The notes beneath the pieces are model-generated. The model had not been told where the DNA came from and ran no database searches. It worked only from the letters and a program-made list of their open reading frames with translations. From Betaproteobacteria bacterium (GTDB taxonomy: Bacteria > Pseudomonadota > Gammaproteobacteria > Burkholderiales > Rhodocyclaceae), in the NCBI GenBank assembly GCA_028065725.1, contig JAPTVL010000444.1:1-23332 (forward strand): DNA of 23,332 bases. The letters run 5' to 3'. Made by a program: the position numbers and the translations under genes. Within the stretch, counting starts at the first letter, position 1; every line of letters starts with the position of its first letter. This document shows positions 9,036 to 16,939 of the stretch, piece after piece.

Positions 9036-9673
9036 CAGTTGGCGCCGGGCCGTGGAAAGAACGCCGGTACGCGCGCCGCGTAGCGCGCATACGCCTCGCC
9101 GAACTCGGCCGTCACCTCGCGCTCCTCGTGCCGTGCCAGGCGCACGTACATGATCACCAGAACCGGGAACATGGCGAGCGTCAGGAGCGTCGGCCACTGC
9201 ACGAGAAAGCCCAGCATGATGAGCACAAAACCCGCGTACTGCGGATGACGGATCGTGGCATACGGCCCGGTCACCGCCAGGGTGTGGCTTTGCTGCGCCG
9301 CAAACAGCACCTTCCAGGCCGAGGCCAGCAACCAGAACCCGCCGCCGATGAGGGCGAAGCTCAACAGGTGGAACGGGCCGAAGTGCGGGTTGGCGCGCCA
9401 GCCGAACAGGGTTTCCAGCAGATGGCCGGCGTCGTGCGATAAAAAATCCACGCCCGGATAGCGGCTCTGCAACCAGCCGGAGAGCAGATAAATCGTCAGC
9501 GGAAAACCGTACATTTCAGTGAACAGCGCGGCGATGAACGCCGAGAATGCGCCGAACGAGCGCCAGTCGCGTGACGTTTTCGGCTTGGCGAAGCTGAACG
9601 CGAACAGGATGAATACGGCGGAATTAACCAGAACCAGCAGCCATAAGCCATAGGCAGGCGCAGTGTCGTTCAT
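9035..9673 (-). CDS. Membrane methyltransferase-like protein, isoprenylcysteine carboxyl methyltransferase (ICMT/PEMT) family
   Basis: A 212-aa polytopic membrane protein with about five hydrophobic segments. The family signature is GPYATIRHPQYAGFVLIMLG (RHPxY, SAM binding), followed by the C-terminal R..HEEREVTAEFGEAYARY...PAFFPRPG block. Bacterial members are found near heavy-metal ATPases but their substrates are unknown. The ATG at 9673 overlaps the DUF2933 gene stop (ATGA), and its own TGA overlaps the ATG of the ATPase remnant. It is thus locked into the same operon as the YHS-ATPase. Which molecule it methylates, if any, cannot be told from sequence. Confidence 0.8.
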   Translation of the reverse strand: MNDTAPAYGLWLLVLVNSAVFILFAFSFAKPKTSRDWRSFGAFSAFIAALFTEMYGFPLTIYLLSGWLQSRYPGVDFLSHDAGHLLETLFGWRANPHFGPFHLLSFALIGGGFWLLASAWKVLFAAQQSHTLAVTGPYATIRHPQYAGFVLIMLGFLVQWPTLLTLAMFPVLVIMYVRLARHEEREVTAEFGEAYARYAARVPAFFPRPGAN

Positions 9674-9912
9674 GTCTTGCCCCCTTCCTTGTCATGAAGC
9701 GCCTGGTGTTCGCCCTTGCCGCCATGCCCGCGATGCATGAAAAAATGCAGCAGCGGACAGGCAAGCAGCAGCAGGAAGAGCAGCGGGCCGAACAGGTGGG
9801 CGCGGTGTTCGGTCAGCAGGAAAAACGCCGTAATGGCGAAAAAAGCCAGCACGGCCAGGTTGACCTGGACAGCGCCGGCGTGCCGACGTGGAACGGAATA
9901 ATTGGGCTTCAT
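9670..9912 (-). CDS. DUF2933 family small membrane protein
   Basis: An 80-aa protein with a short polar N-terminus (MKPNYSVPRRH), two closely spaced hydrophobic segments (VNLAVLAFFAITAFFLLTEH and LFGPLLFLLLLACPLLHFFMH), and a His/Gly/Lys tail (HRGHGGKGEHQ) that could bind metal. Size, two-helix layout and HFFMHRGHGG match DUF2933 proteins, which commonly sit beside copper ATPases and ICMT-like genes. I chose the ATG at 9912 over a TTG at 9939 because it matches the family start. The stop overlaps the next gene (ATGA). Function unknown. Confidence 0.75.
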   Translation of the reverse strand: MKPNYSVPRRHAGAVQVNLAVLAFFAITAFFLLTEHRAHLFGPLLFLLLLACPLLHFFMHRGHGGKGEHQALHDKEGGKT

Positions 9913-9935
9913 GGCGTCACTTTCGCTCGTAGCGA

Positions 9936-10415
9936 TCAAGTACGCGCATGCTGGTAGTCGAACTGCGCCTCGATCGCGTCCGCCATTCCGGGCAATTCGA
10001 TCCGCACGTTGATGCGATAGGGGTTGCTGGTAGCCGGCATGTTGAAGTAATTGCCGTAACTGACGGTGCCCGCAATCAGCATGGGTTCGAGTTTTTTCTG
10101 CGCCCTGGATAAGCCGATTTCAGACACATTCGCTTTGACTCTGGCGCCGGTGATGCGCTTGCCCGTGGCGTTGTCGAACAGCGCCACCACGACATGGTAC
10201 TGATGCTGCCCGGCCGGCACGCCGCCGTGCATTTCCGCCTCGACGTGCGGCTTGGGATGCCCCAGGATCATCTCGGCCGGAAACACGCCGAGATAAATGG
10301 CGACGCCGTGCACGACTTTATGCTGACTTGAATCGGCCGCGAACGCGGCGGTCAGCAGCAGGGCCGCGATGCCGGCCAGGGCCGCGCGCAAGAACGTCTT
10401 GAGATGGGGGGGCAT
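9936..10415 (-). CDS. Secreted Met/His-rich protein of unknown family in the copper ATPase operon
   Basis: A 159-aa protein with a signal peptide (residues about 1-27, AALLLTAAFAAD). The mature part looks like a single beta-sandwich domain, with candidate copper ligands clustered in AEMILGHPKPHVEAEMHGG (Met49, His53, His57, Met62, His63) and GQHQYH (His71, His74), plus Met112 and Met126. I do not recognise a named family. The regular beta-strand pattern (HVVVALFD, ITGARVKANV, YRINVRIELPG) suggests an Ig-like or cupredoxin-like fold. The start at 10415 has an AGGAGG site that overlaps the stop of the upstream methyltransferase. A role as a periplasmic acceptor for copper exported by the ATPase is inferred from operon position and ligand content. 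Confidence 0.6.
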   Translation of the reverse strand: MPPHLKTFLRAALAGIAALLLTAAFAADSSQHKVVHGVAIYLGVFPAEMILGHPKPHVEAEMHGGVPAGQHQYHVVVALFDNATGKRITGARVKANVSEIGLSRAQKKLEPMLIAGTVSYGNYFNMPATSNPYRINVRIELPGMADAIEAQFDYQHART

Positions 10416-10427
10416 GATGTCGTCCTC

Positions 10428-11228
10428 CTAGAGTTTAATGGCATTCCAGAACGCCAGAATCCCGGCGCGCCGGCCCTTGCCTTGCACTGGATCGAAACCC
10501 GCTTCCCGGAAAGTGTCAGGGAGCGTTCCGCGGAAGTTGTCCGCGGTCGTGGGCATGAACAGGAACGGCCAAGCTACCAGCCACCACAAAGGGTTCGCGG
10601 GGCGGTAGAAATCCGCCACGATGAAGCGGCCGCCCGGTTTGAGCACGCGATACACCTCGCGCAAGCCTTGCCGTTTCAAATCAGGCGGCAGGTGGTGCAG
10701 CATGAGGCTGGCCAGGACGACATCGAAACGTGCGTCATCGAAAGGCAATTGTTCGATTGCAGCGACTTTGAATGCGGCGCGGCTGCCAAGCCGCTGCGCG
10801 TTTTTCTTCGCCACGCGAATCATGCTCTGCCCTGGGTCGATGCCGATGGCCGCACCCGCCGGTCCGGCGGCCTCGCTCGCGCGACGCGTGAGCACACCGG
10901 TGCCGCAGCCTACGTCGAGAATGGTTTCACCCACGCGAATCGCCGCCACCCGCAGTGTCTGGTCGCGGAATCCCTGGCCCAGGCCGACCGCGCGGCAATA
11001 CACATCGTAGAACGGCGCGGCCCAATCCATGGTCATGCCGTGGGTGTGCACCAGCGGTTCATCCGATTTCAGGAGGGTAAGGAACAGTCCCCACAGCAAC
11101 AGCGCCACACATACCAGCAGGCAGGCGACAAGCAGCGCGCGCCACCAGACGAGTCCAAACAGCATGAACACCGCCGCAGCGAGCGCCACTGCGAGCCAGG
11201 GGAAGAGCCAGGACCAGCGATCCATCAT
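10428..11228 (-). CDS. Membrane-anchored class I SAM-dependent methyltransferase
   Basis: 266 aa. Residues about 9-29 and 30-52 form two N-terminal membrane helices. They are followed by a cytoplasmic Rossmann methyltransferase domain with motif [10 protein letters not shown] (103-111), an acidic residue after strand 2 (GIDPG, Asp131), and the UbiE/Coq5-like [19 protein letters not shown] block (190-208). Related soluble enzymes methylate small molecules. The membrane anchor and position directly after a copper ATPase (ATGA overlap with its stop at 11225) are unusual for biosynthetic enzymes. The real substrate is unknown. An ATG one codon later is an equal start candidate. Confidence 0.8.
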   Translation of the reverse strand: MMDRWSWLFPWLAVALAAAVFMLFGLVWWRALLVACLLVCVALLLWGLFLTLLKSDEPLVHTHGMTMDWAAPFYDVYCRAVGLGQGFRDQTLRVAAIRVGETILDVGCGTGVLTRRASEAAGPAGAAIGIDPGQSMIRVAKKNAQRLGSRAAFKVAAIEQLPFDDARFDVVLASLMLHHLPPDLKRQGLREVYRVLKPGGRFIVADFYRPANPLWWLVAWPFLFMPTTADNFRGTLPDTFREAGFDPVQGKGRRAGILAFWNAIKL

Positions 11229-13570
11229 GCTGTTCCCTCCTTCAGTTTGGCGCGCTTCAACAACGCCGAATTCACGATTACCGAAAGCGAGCTCAAGGCC
11301 ATAGCGGCCGCCGCGATGACCGGGTTCAGAAATCCCAGGGCCGCCACTGGGATGCCGATGGAGTTGTAGATGAAGGCCCAGAACAGGTTCTGCCTGATCT
11401 TGCGCATAGTGGCGCGCGACAGGCGGATCGACGCGACCACGTCGCGCACGTCGTCCTTGATCAGGACGATGCCGCCAGTCTCCTTGGCGACGTCGGAGCC
11501 CGAGCCGATGGCGATGCCGATGTCGGCCACCGCCAGCGCCGGCGCGTCGTTGACGCCGTCGCCCACCATGGCGACCGCCTTGCCCTTTTGCTGCAGGTCT
11601 TGAATGATGCGCGCCTTGTCGCCCGGCAACACTTCCGCGATCACCTGCGTAATACCGAGTTGCGTGGCGATGGCGTGCGCGGTGCGCTGATTGTCGCCGG
11701 TCAGAAGAATCACCTCGATGCCTTCCTGCTGCAGTGCGGACACCGCCTCCTGCGCCTCCGGTTTCAAGGTGTCGGCGACGGCGATAATGCCGGACAGGGC
11801 GCCGTTCATGCCGACCAGCATGGCGGTTTTGCCCTCGGTTTCCAGCCGTGCCATGGCGACTTCGGCCGTAGTTACATCAATGTTCTCGCGCGCGAACAGG
11901 CGGCGGTTTCCGAGCAGCACGGTCCTGTCATCGACGCGGCCGCGGATGCCGTGGCCGGGAATGGCTTCGAAGCCTGCCACCTTCGGCAAGGCGAGTTCGC
12001 GCTGTTGCGCGGCGCGTACGATCGCCTCGCCCAGGGGATGCTCGGAGCCGGCCTCGACCGCGGCGGCGAACCGCAGGATTACTTCCTCTGTTGCCGCGCC
12101 GAACGCAACGATATCCGTGACGTTGGGCTCGCCCCGGGTCAGCGTGCCGGTCTTGTCGAATACCACGGTGGTCAGCCTTTCCGCGCGCTCCAGCACTTCG
12201 GCGCCGCGGATCAGGATGCCGGCTTCGGCGCCTTTGCCCACGCCCACCATCAGCGCCGCCGGGGTGGCGATGCCCAGCGCGCATGGGCAGGCAATGATCA
12301 GCACCGCGATGAAGGCGAGCAGTCCCTGCGGAAAATTACCGACCGCCCACCAGCCGAAAAAAGCCAGGAAAGCGACCGCCACCACTACCGGGACGAAATA
12401 CGCGGTCACCTTGTCGGCGAGGCGCTGCACGGCTGCGGTGCTGGCCTGCGCGTCTTCCACCATCTTGATGATCTGGGCCAGCGCCGTCTCGGCCCCGACT
12501 CGCGTCGCCTTGAAGCGGAACAGGCCGGTGCGGTTGAGCGTGCCGCCGATCACAGCAGCGCCCGCTGCCTTTTCCACCGGCATGGACTCGCCGGTGAGCA
12601 TAGCCTCGTCCACCGAGGAGTTGCCTTCCAGCACCTGCCCGTCGGTGGGAATTTTCTCGCCCGGCCGCACCACCAGGGTCTCGCCCACCATTACCGACTC
12701 GGCGGGCACTTCCATCTCGGCGCCCTCACGGATGACGCGGGCGGTCGCCGGCTTCAGGTCCAGCAGTTTTCGCACCGCCGCCGAGGAGCGCTTCTTGATG
12801 ATCTCCTCCATGTATTTTCCCAGCAGCACGAAGGCGATGATGACGGCGGAGACTTCGAAATACACCGCGCGCTCTTCCACTTTCACCGGCAGCACCTCGG
12901 GAAAGAACAGCACCGCCACGCTGTAGAAATAGGCGACCGAGGTGCCCATCGCAATCAGGAAATCCATGTTGATGCGGCGGGTCCGGATCGCGCTCCACGC
13001 GCCTTTGTAAAAGCTCCAGCCGCCGATGAACTGCACTGGCGTCACCAGCAGGAATAGCCACATGCCCCAGGTGAACCACGGCAATTGCGGGATCGGCGCC
13101 CAGGTGACGATGGTGGCGCCGGTGGCGAGCGCAAGGAACGCGCCGGCGCGCAGGATGGCCAGCACCAGAACGCCGGTGAGCGCGATCATGACGCGCGTCT
13201 TCATCGACTTGAGTTCCTGCTCGGGCGACTCGAACGTGCGCTGGCAACCCACGCTGCAGAAATAATAGGCGCGGCCGGCGCGCTCCGATTTCAGGGCGGT
13301 AGCCTTGTCCACCAGCATGCCGCAAATGGGATCCTTGGCCATGGCCTTGCGGGCTTTTCCCGGCGGCGCGGGCGCGGCCATCGTTTCGCCGTGGGCATGG
13401 GAATGCGCGCTGGCTGCTTGCCTGGATGCGCCGACGAACTGCGCGGGATTGGCCTGGAATTGACCGAGGCAGCGCGCGGAGCAAAAGTAGTACGTCTGTC
13501 CGGCGTGGCTGGCGCTACCCGCCGCACTTTTTTCGTCTACCGTCATGCCACACACCGGGTCGGTCGCCAT
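11225..13570 (-). CDS. copA: Cu+-exporting P1B-type ATPase with two N-terminal YHS domains
   Basis: 781 aa. Two YHS/TRASH-type metal-binding domains replace the usual HMA domains: first Cys7, Cys30 and Cys34 ([14 protein letters not shown]), second Cys83, Cys105 and Cys109 ([14 protein letters not shown]). They are separated by a His-rich linker (HSHAH). The P-type core follows: TGES in the actuator domain, CPC at 428-430 in membrane helix 6, phosphorylated Asp472 in DKTGT, HP locus SEHPLGEAI, and [10 protein letters not shown]. The late-helix motifs YN and MALSSLSV fit the Cu+ group (P1B-1). It exports cytoplasmic Cu+ to the periplasm. The ATG at 13570 is preceded by a strong AAGGGGG site. 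It heads a minus-strand operon with four coupled downstream genes. I see no CopR box or convincing CueR site directly upstream. Confidence 0.93.
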   Translation of the reverse strand: MATDPVCGMTVDEKSAAGSASHAGQTYYFCSARCLGQFQANPAQFVGASRQAASAHSHAHGETMAAPAPPGKARKAMAKDPICGMLVDKATALKSERAGRAYYFCSVGCQRTFESPEQELKSMKTRVMIALTGVLVLAILRAGAFLALATGATIVTWAPIPQLPWFTWGMWLFLLVTPVQFIGGWSFYKGAWSAIRTRRINMDFLIAMGTSVAYFYSVAVLFFPEVLPVKVEERAVYFEVSAVIIAFVLLGKYMEEIIKKRSSAAVRKLLDLKPATARVIREGAEMEVPAESVMVGETLVVRPGEKIPTDGQVLEGNSSVDEAMLTGESMPVEKAAGAAVIGGTLNRTGLFRFKATRVGAETALAQIIKMVEDAQASTAAVQRLADKVTAYFVPVVVAVAFLAFFGWWAVGNFPQGLLAFIAVLIIACPCALGIATPAALMVGVGKGAEAGILIRGAEVLERAERLTTVVFDKTGTLTRGEPNVTDIVAFGAATEEVILRFAAAVEAGSEHPLGEAIVRAAQQRELALPKVAGFEAIPGHGIRGRVDDRTVLLGNRRLFARENIDVTTAEVAMARLETEGKTAMLVGMNGALSGIIAVADTLKPEAQEAVSALQQEGIEVILLTGDNQRTAHAIATQLGITQVIAEVLPGDKARIIQDLQQKGKAVAMVGDGVNDAPALAVADIGIAIGSGSDVAKETGGIVLIKDDVRDVVASIRLSRATMRKIRQNLFWAFIYNSIGIPVAALGFLNPVIAAAAMALSSLSVIVNSALLKRAKLKEGTA

Positions 13571-13571
13571 C

Positions 13572-13727
13572 TCAGCCCCCTTGATTTTCCAATCCTGCCG
13601 CGAAGACGAAAACAAACTCGCCGCCGTTGATATTCACGCCCAGGCTGCCGCCGTGGCTTTCGGCGTAAGCGAGCCAACCGAGCTTATCGCCGGTGCATTC
13701 TTGAACTACCGATACCCCACATCGCAT
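13572..13727 (-). pseudogene. Orphan C-terminal coding fragment between the HD-GYP remnant and copA
   Basis: A 51-codon frame in a different register from the HD-GYP gene. Its last 40 residues look like real protein: [36 protein letters not shown]. It ends at a TGA two bases before the copA start. The ATG at 13727 falls inside HD-GYP-derived sequence, so the true gene start is missing. It is probably the 3' end of an unrelated gene that formerly preceded copA, joined to the HD-GYP gene by deletion. I do not recognise its family. Confidence 0.4.
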
Positions 13728-14329
13728 CCAGCGTGTCGATCACCGCGAACAGCCGCGCCGCGAGTGGAATGGCCGCGCCCGAGAGGCCGCGTGGGTAACC
13801 CGAACCGTCGAAACGTTCCTCATGGCAAAGCACGATTTCGGCGGCCTCGGCCATGAACGGCACACTCGCGAGAATGCGGTGCCCGATCTCGGGGTGCGTG
13901 CGCATGATCAGCCACTCGTCCTCCGTCAGCGGCCCTTTCTTGAGCAAGATAGCGTCCGGGATGCCGACCTTGCCGATGTCGTGCAGCAACGCGCCCCAGT
14001 AAATCTGGCGTAGCCTCTGCGGATCCTGCGTGAAACGCCGCGCCAGCACCTGGGTGTGGCAGGCGACACGCTGTGAATGCAAGCCGGTCGTGCTCGCGCG
14101 CATCCAACGCCGCCGTCAAGGCCTCGGCCAGGGCAAGATAAGCCTGGTCGCGCTCCACCTGTAGATCCTGCCGTTCCCGCTGCTTGAGGAAACAGGCCTC
14201 GCAGCAGAACCGTTCTTCCTCCCGCGCGAACGGCGCGGCAGGGATGGCGCGGCCACAGAAGTGGCATGCCGGCGCGTGGTTCCGCGCTTGCATGGCACTG
14301 CGCGTGTCGGGACGGGTTATCGTCATCAC
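13684..14329 (-). pseudogene. Broken HD-GYP domain protein with N-terminal zinc-finger-like motif
   Basis: The N-terminal frame from 14329 encodes two Cys pairs (CHFCGRAI and FCCEACF, likely zinc-binding), then a coiled linker ending in LDAREH. At about 14086 the reading continues in another frame with TGLHSQRVACHTQVLARRF, LLHDIGKVGIPD (HD motif) and HEERFDGSGYPRGL (GYP motif). Loss of two bases (a GA of an expected GAGACC) explains the shift. The protein then stops matching after VIDTLDAM at about 13731, where related proteins continue TSDRPYR and about 30 more residues; instead 11 unrelated residues lead to a stop at 13684. HD-GYP proteins usually hydrolyse cyclic di-GMP. With a frameshift and a lost C-terminus this copy is probably non-functional, though a sequencing error could account for the frameshift alone. 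Confidence 0.85.
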
Positions 14330-14393
14330 ACTCGGCCTTTGTATCCGGCATCAGGAAACCCGGTGGAAACTTCTCTGCCGGGCCCCGCCCAGA

Positions 14394-14789
14394 TCACTTC
14401 TTCTTGGGTGCGTCGCCGGGCATCATCTCGTCCATCTGCTTGCGCATCTGATCCATGCGCTTCTGGGTGTCGGCGTCCATCATCATGCCCTTGCCCATCA
14501 TGCCCGACATGTCGTCCATCATGGTCGCCATCTTGCGCATACGCTCGCTCATCTGTTTTTGTTGCGCCGCGCTCATAGTGCCCTTGGACATTTCCCCGGA
14601 CATGCCCATCATCTGGTCGGCCATGTCGTGCTCCATGGTGGACATTTGCTGCGCCCCAGGACACTGCCCGCCTTTTTTAGCATCCATCATGCCTGGCCCC
14701 ATTTGGGCGTTGGCCGGAAGTGCCAGCGAGAAAACACCGGCCACGACCAGGAAAGTCAACAACGCGGATAAAGTGACATGCTGTTTCAT
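14394..14789 (-). CDS. Secreted Met-rich protein (about 28 Met in 131 residues)
   Basis: A 131-aa protein with a signal peptide (residues 1-29, cleavage after PANA-Q). The mature chain is about 100 residues, more than a quarter Met, in patterns such as MGPGMM, QMMGMSGEM, MSGMMGKGMMM and MRKQMDEMM, on a helical, charged background, with a single Cys. Met-rich periplasmic segments bind Cu(I) and Ag(I). I do not recognise a named family. The ATG at 14789 has an AAAGGAAG site 5-6 bases upstream. It lies among other small copper-island genes on the same strand, and a similar Met-rich protein is encoded at 16940-17428. A copper-buffering role is inferred from composition and context. Confidence 0.7.
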   Translation of the reverse strand: MKQHVTLSALLTFLVVAGVFSLALPANAQMGPGMMDAKKGGQCPGAQQMSTMEHDMADQMMGMSGEMSKGTMSAAQQKQMSERMRKMATMMDDMSGMMGKGMMMDADTQKRMDQMRKQMDEMMPGDAPKKK

Positions 14790-14925
14790 GATTCTTCCTT
14801 TCAGTTTTAGAAAATGACCAACCATACGCTCCCAGTTGGAGACCCTTAATGGGACCCAGAAAGCCCAACCATCGAACTTTTAGGGCCTCCACCATCTACT
14901 TCGCCAGACGCCTTGCCTGGCATGC

Positions 14926-14995
14926 TCAGTTGATCAGGGCGGCAATGGCGAGGATGGCCCCGATCCAGGACAGGCAGCAGACCTATCCAACCGAA
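14926..14995 (-). pseudogene. Degenerate copy of the small membrane protein gene at 15413-15544
   Basis: Read on the minus strand, the segment aligns base by base with the 3' half of the 43-aa gene (TTCGG.TGGAT.GG, then CTGGATCG, ATCCT.GC, GC.GC.CTGATCAA). An insertion of a few bases breaks the frame. Peptide echoes are FGWIGLL in one frame and LSWIGAILAIAALIN then stop in another, against FGWMGILFWIVLILALAALIK in the intact copy. No intact start is visible. The rest of the 227-bp gap 14790-15016 shows nothing else. Confidence 0.4.
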
Positions 14996-15016
14996 CACTG
15001 CGAGCGCCACGCGACC

Positions 15017-15244
15017 TCAGCTACGCGTGAAGAGCGCCCGCAGCTCACCTTCAGTTGGCTGGCGGCGGAACACCACTTCGTCATCTACAACCAGGTTGGG
15101 TGAGTGCCGGATGCTATATCGCTGCACGATTTCCGGATGGTCCTCTACGAACAACACTTCGTAGAGGACAGCCAAATCTTTGAGCTCGCGTTCAAGATTG
15201 TGGCAATGACTGCAACTGCGTGTCGCAATGATCCTGACATTCAT
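15017..15244 (-). CDS. Small glutaredoxin/thioredoxin-fold protein with CSHC motif
   Basis: A 75-aa glutaredoxin-sized protein: beta strand MNVRIIAT, redox or metal-binding CSHC at residues 11-14, helix NLERELKDLAV, strand YEVLFVED, then the cis-Pro-like SPNLVVDDEVVFRRQPTEGEL block. It has no signal peptide, so it is cytoplasmic. It could reduce disulfides or bind Cu(I) through the CxxC. The ATG at 15244 has an AGGAGA site upstream. It sits downstream of the 46-aa gene (28-bp gap) in the small-gene cluster. Confidence 0.75.
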   Translation of the reverse strand: MNVRIIATRSCSHCHNLERELKDLAVLYEVLFVEDHPEIVQRYSIRHSPNLVVDDEVVFRRQPTEGELRALFTRS

Positions 15245-15272
15245 GATTTGGTCTCCTATACGGGTAAGAACA

Positions 15273-15413
15273 TCACTTATCCGACTTGCCGGTCATCGTC
15301 GATTCCCTGATTGCCGCTGCCGAGCGTAGGTAGACCATGGATGCCGCGATGGCTACCGATGCGGCGAGCGTAATGGCAGACAAGCTACCGATCGTTGTTC
15401 GGTGCCGCTTCAT
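15273..15413 (-). CDS. Very small single-pass membrane or secreted protein, unknown
   Basis: A 46-aa frame: basic start MKRHRTT, hydrophobic stretch about residues 8-29 (SAITLAASVAIAASMVYL), polar tail ending MTGKSDK. The ATG shares a base with the stop of the preceding 43-aa gene (TGATG), suggesting coupled translation. No family recognised. It could be a signal-anchored peptide; being so short, it is less certain than its neighbours. Confidence 0.45.
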   Translation of the reverse strand: MKRHRTTIGSLSAITLAASVAIAASMVYLRSAAAIRESTMTGKSDK

Positions 15414-15544
15414 CAATCGCCGGACTTGCCGAACAGGTACTTGATCAGCGCGGCGAGCGCCAGGATGAGTACGATCCAGAACAGGATTCCCATCCAGCCG
15501 AACCCCATGCCCCAGCCCCAACCGCTCATGCCGTCATGCCACAT
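15413..15544 (-). CDS. 43-aa Trp/Gly/Met-rich small membrane protein
   Basis: It starts MWHDGMSGWGWGMGFGWMG, then one strong membrane helix (ILFWIVLILALAALIKYLF) and a GKSGD end. Small proteins of this design (Met/Trp/His N-terminus plus one helix) are common in copper and heavy-metal islands and often carry a SHOCT tail, which is absent here. A GGGGGTGG purine stretch precedes the ATG at 15544. The stop overlaps the next ATG (TGATG). A degenerate second copy lies at 14926-14995. Function unknown. Confidence 0.6.
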   Translation of the reverse strand: MWHDGMSGWGWGMGFGWMGILFWIVLILALAALIKYLFGKSGD

Positions 15545-15649
15545 TTTTCCACCCCCATGTCGTAGTCGAAGTGCACATCACGAAAAGCGCGGCGCGCCAA
15601 GGTGGCAACCCGTCGACTCTTTTCAGTGTATCCATATCCATGACGCTTC

Positions 15650-15904
15650 TCACTGCAGTTTTTTGCCCCAGAACCCCCACGCGATTCCATAGAGCGCGCC
15701 GAGCACAAAACCGGTGGCGGTGAACAGTGCGAATCCCGCCAGGAAAGCGATGGGGCTGCCGGAGATCGGCCACGGGCTGGCTGGTGCAAGCGCGGCCAAC
15801 AGTCCAAAGGGCGGAAACAGCGCATCGAAAATGGCGCAGAGGATGTACGCCACGCCCAGCGTTGTCGCCAGCGAGAACGCATGCACTTTCCAGACGCCAG
15901 CCAT
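15650..15904 (-). CDS. DUF5676-like small membrane protein
   Basis: An 84-aa protein with two membrane helices (about residues 10-34 and 52-76). The end, GFVLGALYGIAWGFWGKKL, and the overall layout fit the DUF5676 family of small inner-membrane proteins seen in metal-resistance and mobile regions. The ATG at 15904 follows an AAGGAG site with 7-base spacing, a strong start. The 105-bp gap to the next gene holds no convincing coding sequence. Function unknown. Confidence 0.7.
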   Translation of the reverse strand: MAGVWKVHAFSLATTLGVAYILCAIFDALFPPFGLLAALAPASPWPISGSPIAFLAGFALFTATGFVLGALYGIAWGFWGKKLQ

Positions 15905-15979
15905 GGCACATCTCCTTAAATATTATCGGTTTCATAAATTATTCAGCCCCTACCGTCTGCCTCTGCGTCATGGCCTTTG

Positions 15980-16444
15980 TCATTTCACGCCGAGGCCCTC
16001 GTCCTTGCGAGTGCCCTCGCCGCGAACCTTGCGCTGCACCTGCAGGGCTGCGAGGCCGTCGTGCCGCCCTTTCTCGTTGTAAAGCGCGTCGATGACCACA
16101 CCCTTGTCGTCGAACACCAGGGTATAGGTGCGCACACCGTTACCCGGCCCGGCTTCGTAAACGGTATGCTTTTCCCTTGTGGGATGCTGGTAGGTTTGGG
16201 CTTGCTTGCCCCCCACCTCGTATACCCAACCTTCCTTTCCATTGGGCAGGATTAAGGTACGGAGGGCTTTACAGTGGTGGCTGAAGGCGGCTTGTTTGGT
16301 GGCGACCCCCAGGGGATAAGCGCGCAACACCGTCTCTGGCTCATTCTGCTCGGAGAAGCTTGGTGGCATGGTCTGTTGTCCGGCCAAGGCGACGGTCGCC
16401 GCGACCATGGTCAGTGTCAGCAGTACATTTAGGACAGGTTTCAT
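15980..16444 (-). CDS. Secreted protein of unknown function, BamE/SmpA-like strand pattern
   Basis: A 154-aa protein with a signal peptide (residues about 1-22, LLTLTMVAATVALA). The mature part has a beta-rich region (GWVYEVGG, RTYTLVFDDKGVVIDALYNEKG) reminiscent of BamE/SmpA-type folds, which carry the same YTLVFDDKGVV sort of hairpin. It has no lipobox and one Cys. I chose the ATG at 16444 because the AAGGAGG site sits 6 bases upstream; the ATG at 16450 directly abuts that site. No clear metal motif, and its link to copper is only by location. Confidence 0.65.
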   Translation of the reverse strand: MKPVLNVLLTLTMVAATVALAGQQTMPPSFSEQNEPETVLRAYPLGVATKQAAFSHHCKALRTLILPNGKEGWVYEVGGKQAQTYQHPTREKHTVYEAGPGNGVRTYTLVFDDKGVVIDALYNEKGRHDGLAALQVQRKVRGEGTRKDEGLGVK

Positions 16445-16610
16445 TGCCATCCTCCTTCGGCGGGGTTGAGATGCAATCGCGACTATTTCACTTGCACCGC
16501 CTTGCCCGCTGATCGGTCAGAACTCCTGGATCGCCGGGTGCGCATGGAGCAGTCGTAGATCCCAAGCCGTCAGCGCCCCCGTTGTCGGCTCCAAATATTG
16601 GCCTCGAGTT

Positions 16611-16880
16611 TCATTGAGTAGGCCACACCTCGTCGGTCGTGTGGCTACCATCCCCCCGCTTATGGGGCACATGCCCGGTTGGTTGATCATCAAGCAAAAC
16701 CGAGCCGTAGCTGTCGCCACTTCCTCTTTCCAGCTCATGGCTGTCTCCGGACACGTGAGGGAAATGACTGCCATGCACGTTGGTAATGCCCTGTTTCAGG
16801 TCGGGGTTGCTGTTTTGATCGGAAGCCCAGGCCGGGGCAACCAGCAGAGCCAAGGTAGTGAATGCAATAGCGGTTTTCAT
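16611..16880 (-). CDS. Small secreted hydrophilic protein, unknown
   Basis: An 89-aa protein with a clear signal peptide (MKTAIAFTTLALLVAPAWA, cleavage before SDQN). The mature part of about 70 residues is polar and His/Gly/Asp-rich (NVHGSHFPHVSGDSHELERGSG, HVPHKRGDGSH), with several spaced His that could bind metal. AAGGAA precedes the ATG at 16880. No family recognised. The 166-bp gap between this gene and the next (16445-16610) shows nothing further. Confidence 0.55.
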   Translation of the reverse strand: MKTAIAFTTLALLVAPAWASDQNSNPDLKQGITNVHGSHFPHVSGDSHELERGSGDSYGSVLLDDQPTGHVPHKRGDGSHTTDEVWPTQ

Positions 16881-16939
16881 GATTTGTTCCTTCACTTCAG
16901 TTAAGTAAACGCGACGGCCATTGCCGTCACGACGGGCCA

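Noticed and set aside
14820..14870. CueR/MerR-type operator upstream of the Met-rich gene
   Set aside because: CTCC..GGAG and CCC..GGG repeats are present, but arms are short, the -35/-10 match is poor and the usual CCTTCC/GGAAGG arms are missing.
15534..15641. 35-aa frame starting MDMDTLKRV between the DUF5676 and 43-aa genes
   Set aside because: Weak ribosome binding site, overlap with the next gene start, and a sequence without structure or signal. Not supportable.
16517..16774. 85-aa minus-strand frame overlapping the 89-aa secreted protein
   Set aside because: It runs in another frame through the better-supported gene, which has a signal peptide and ribosome binding site.
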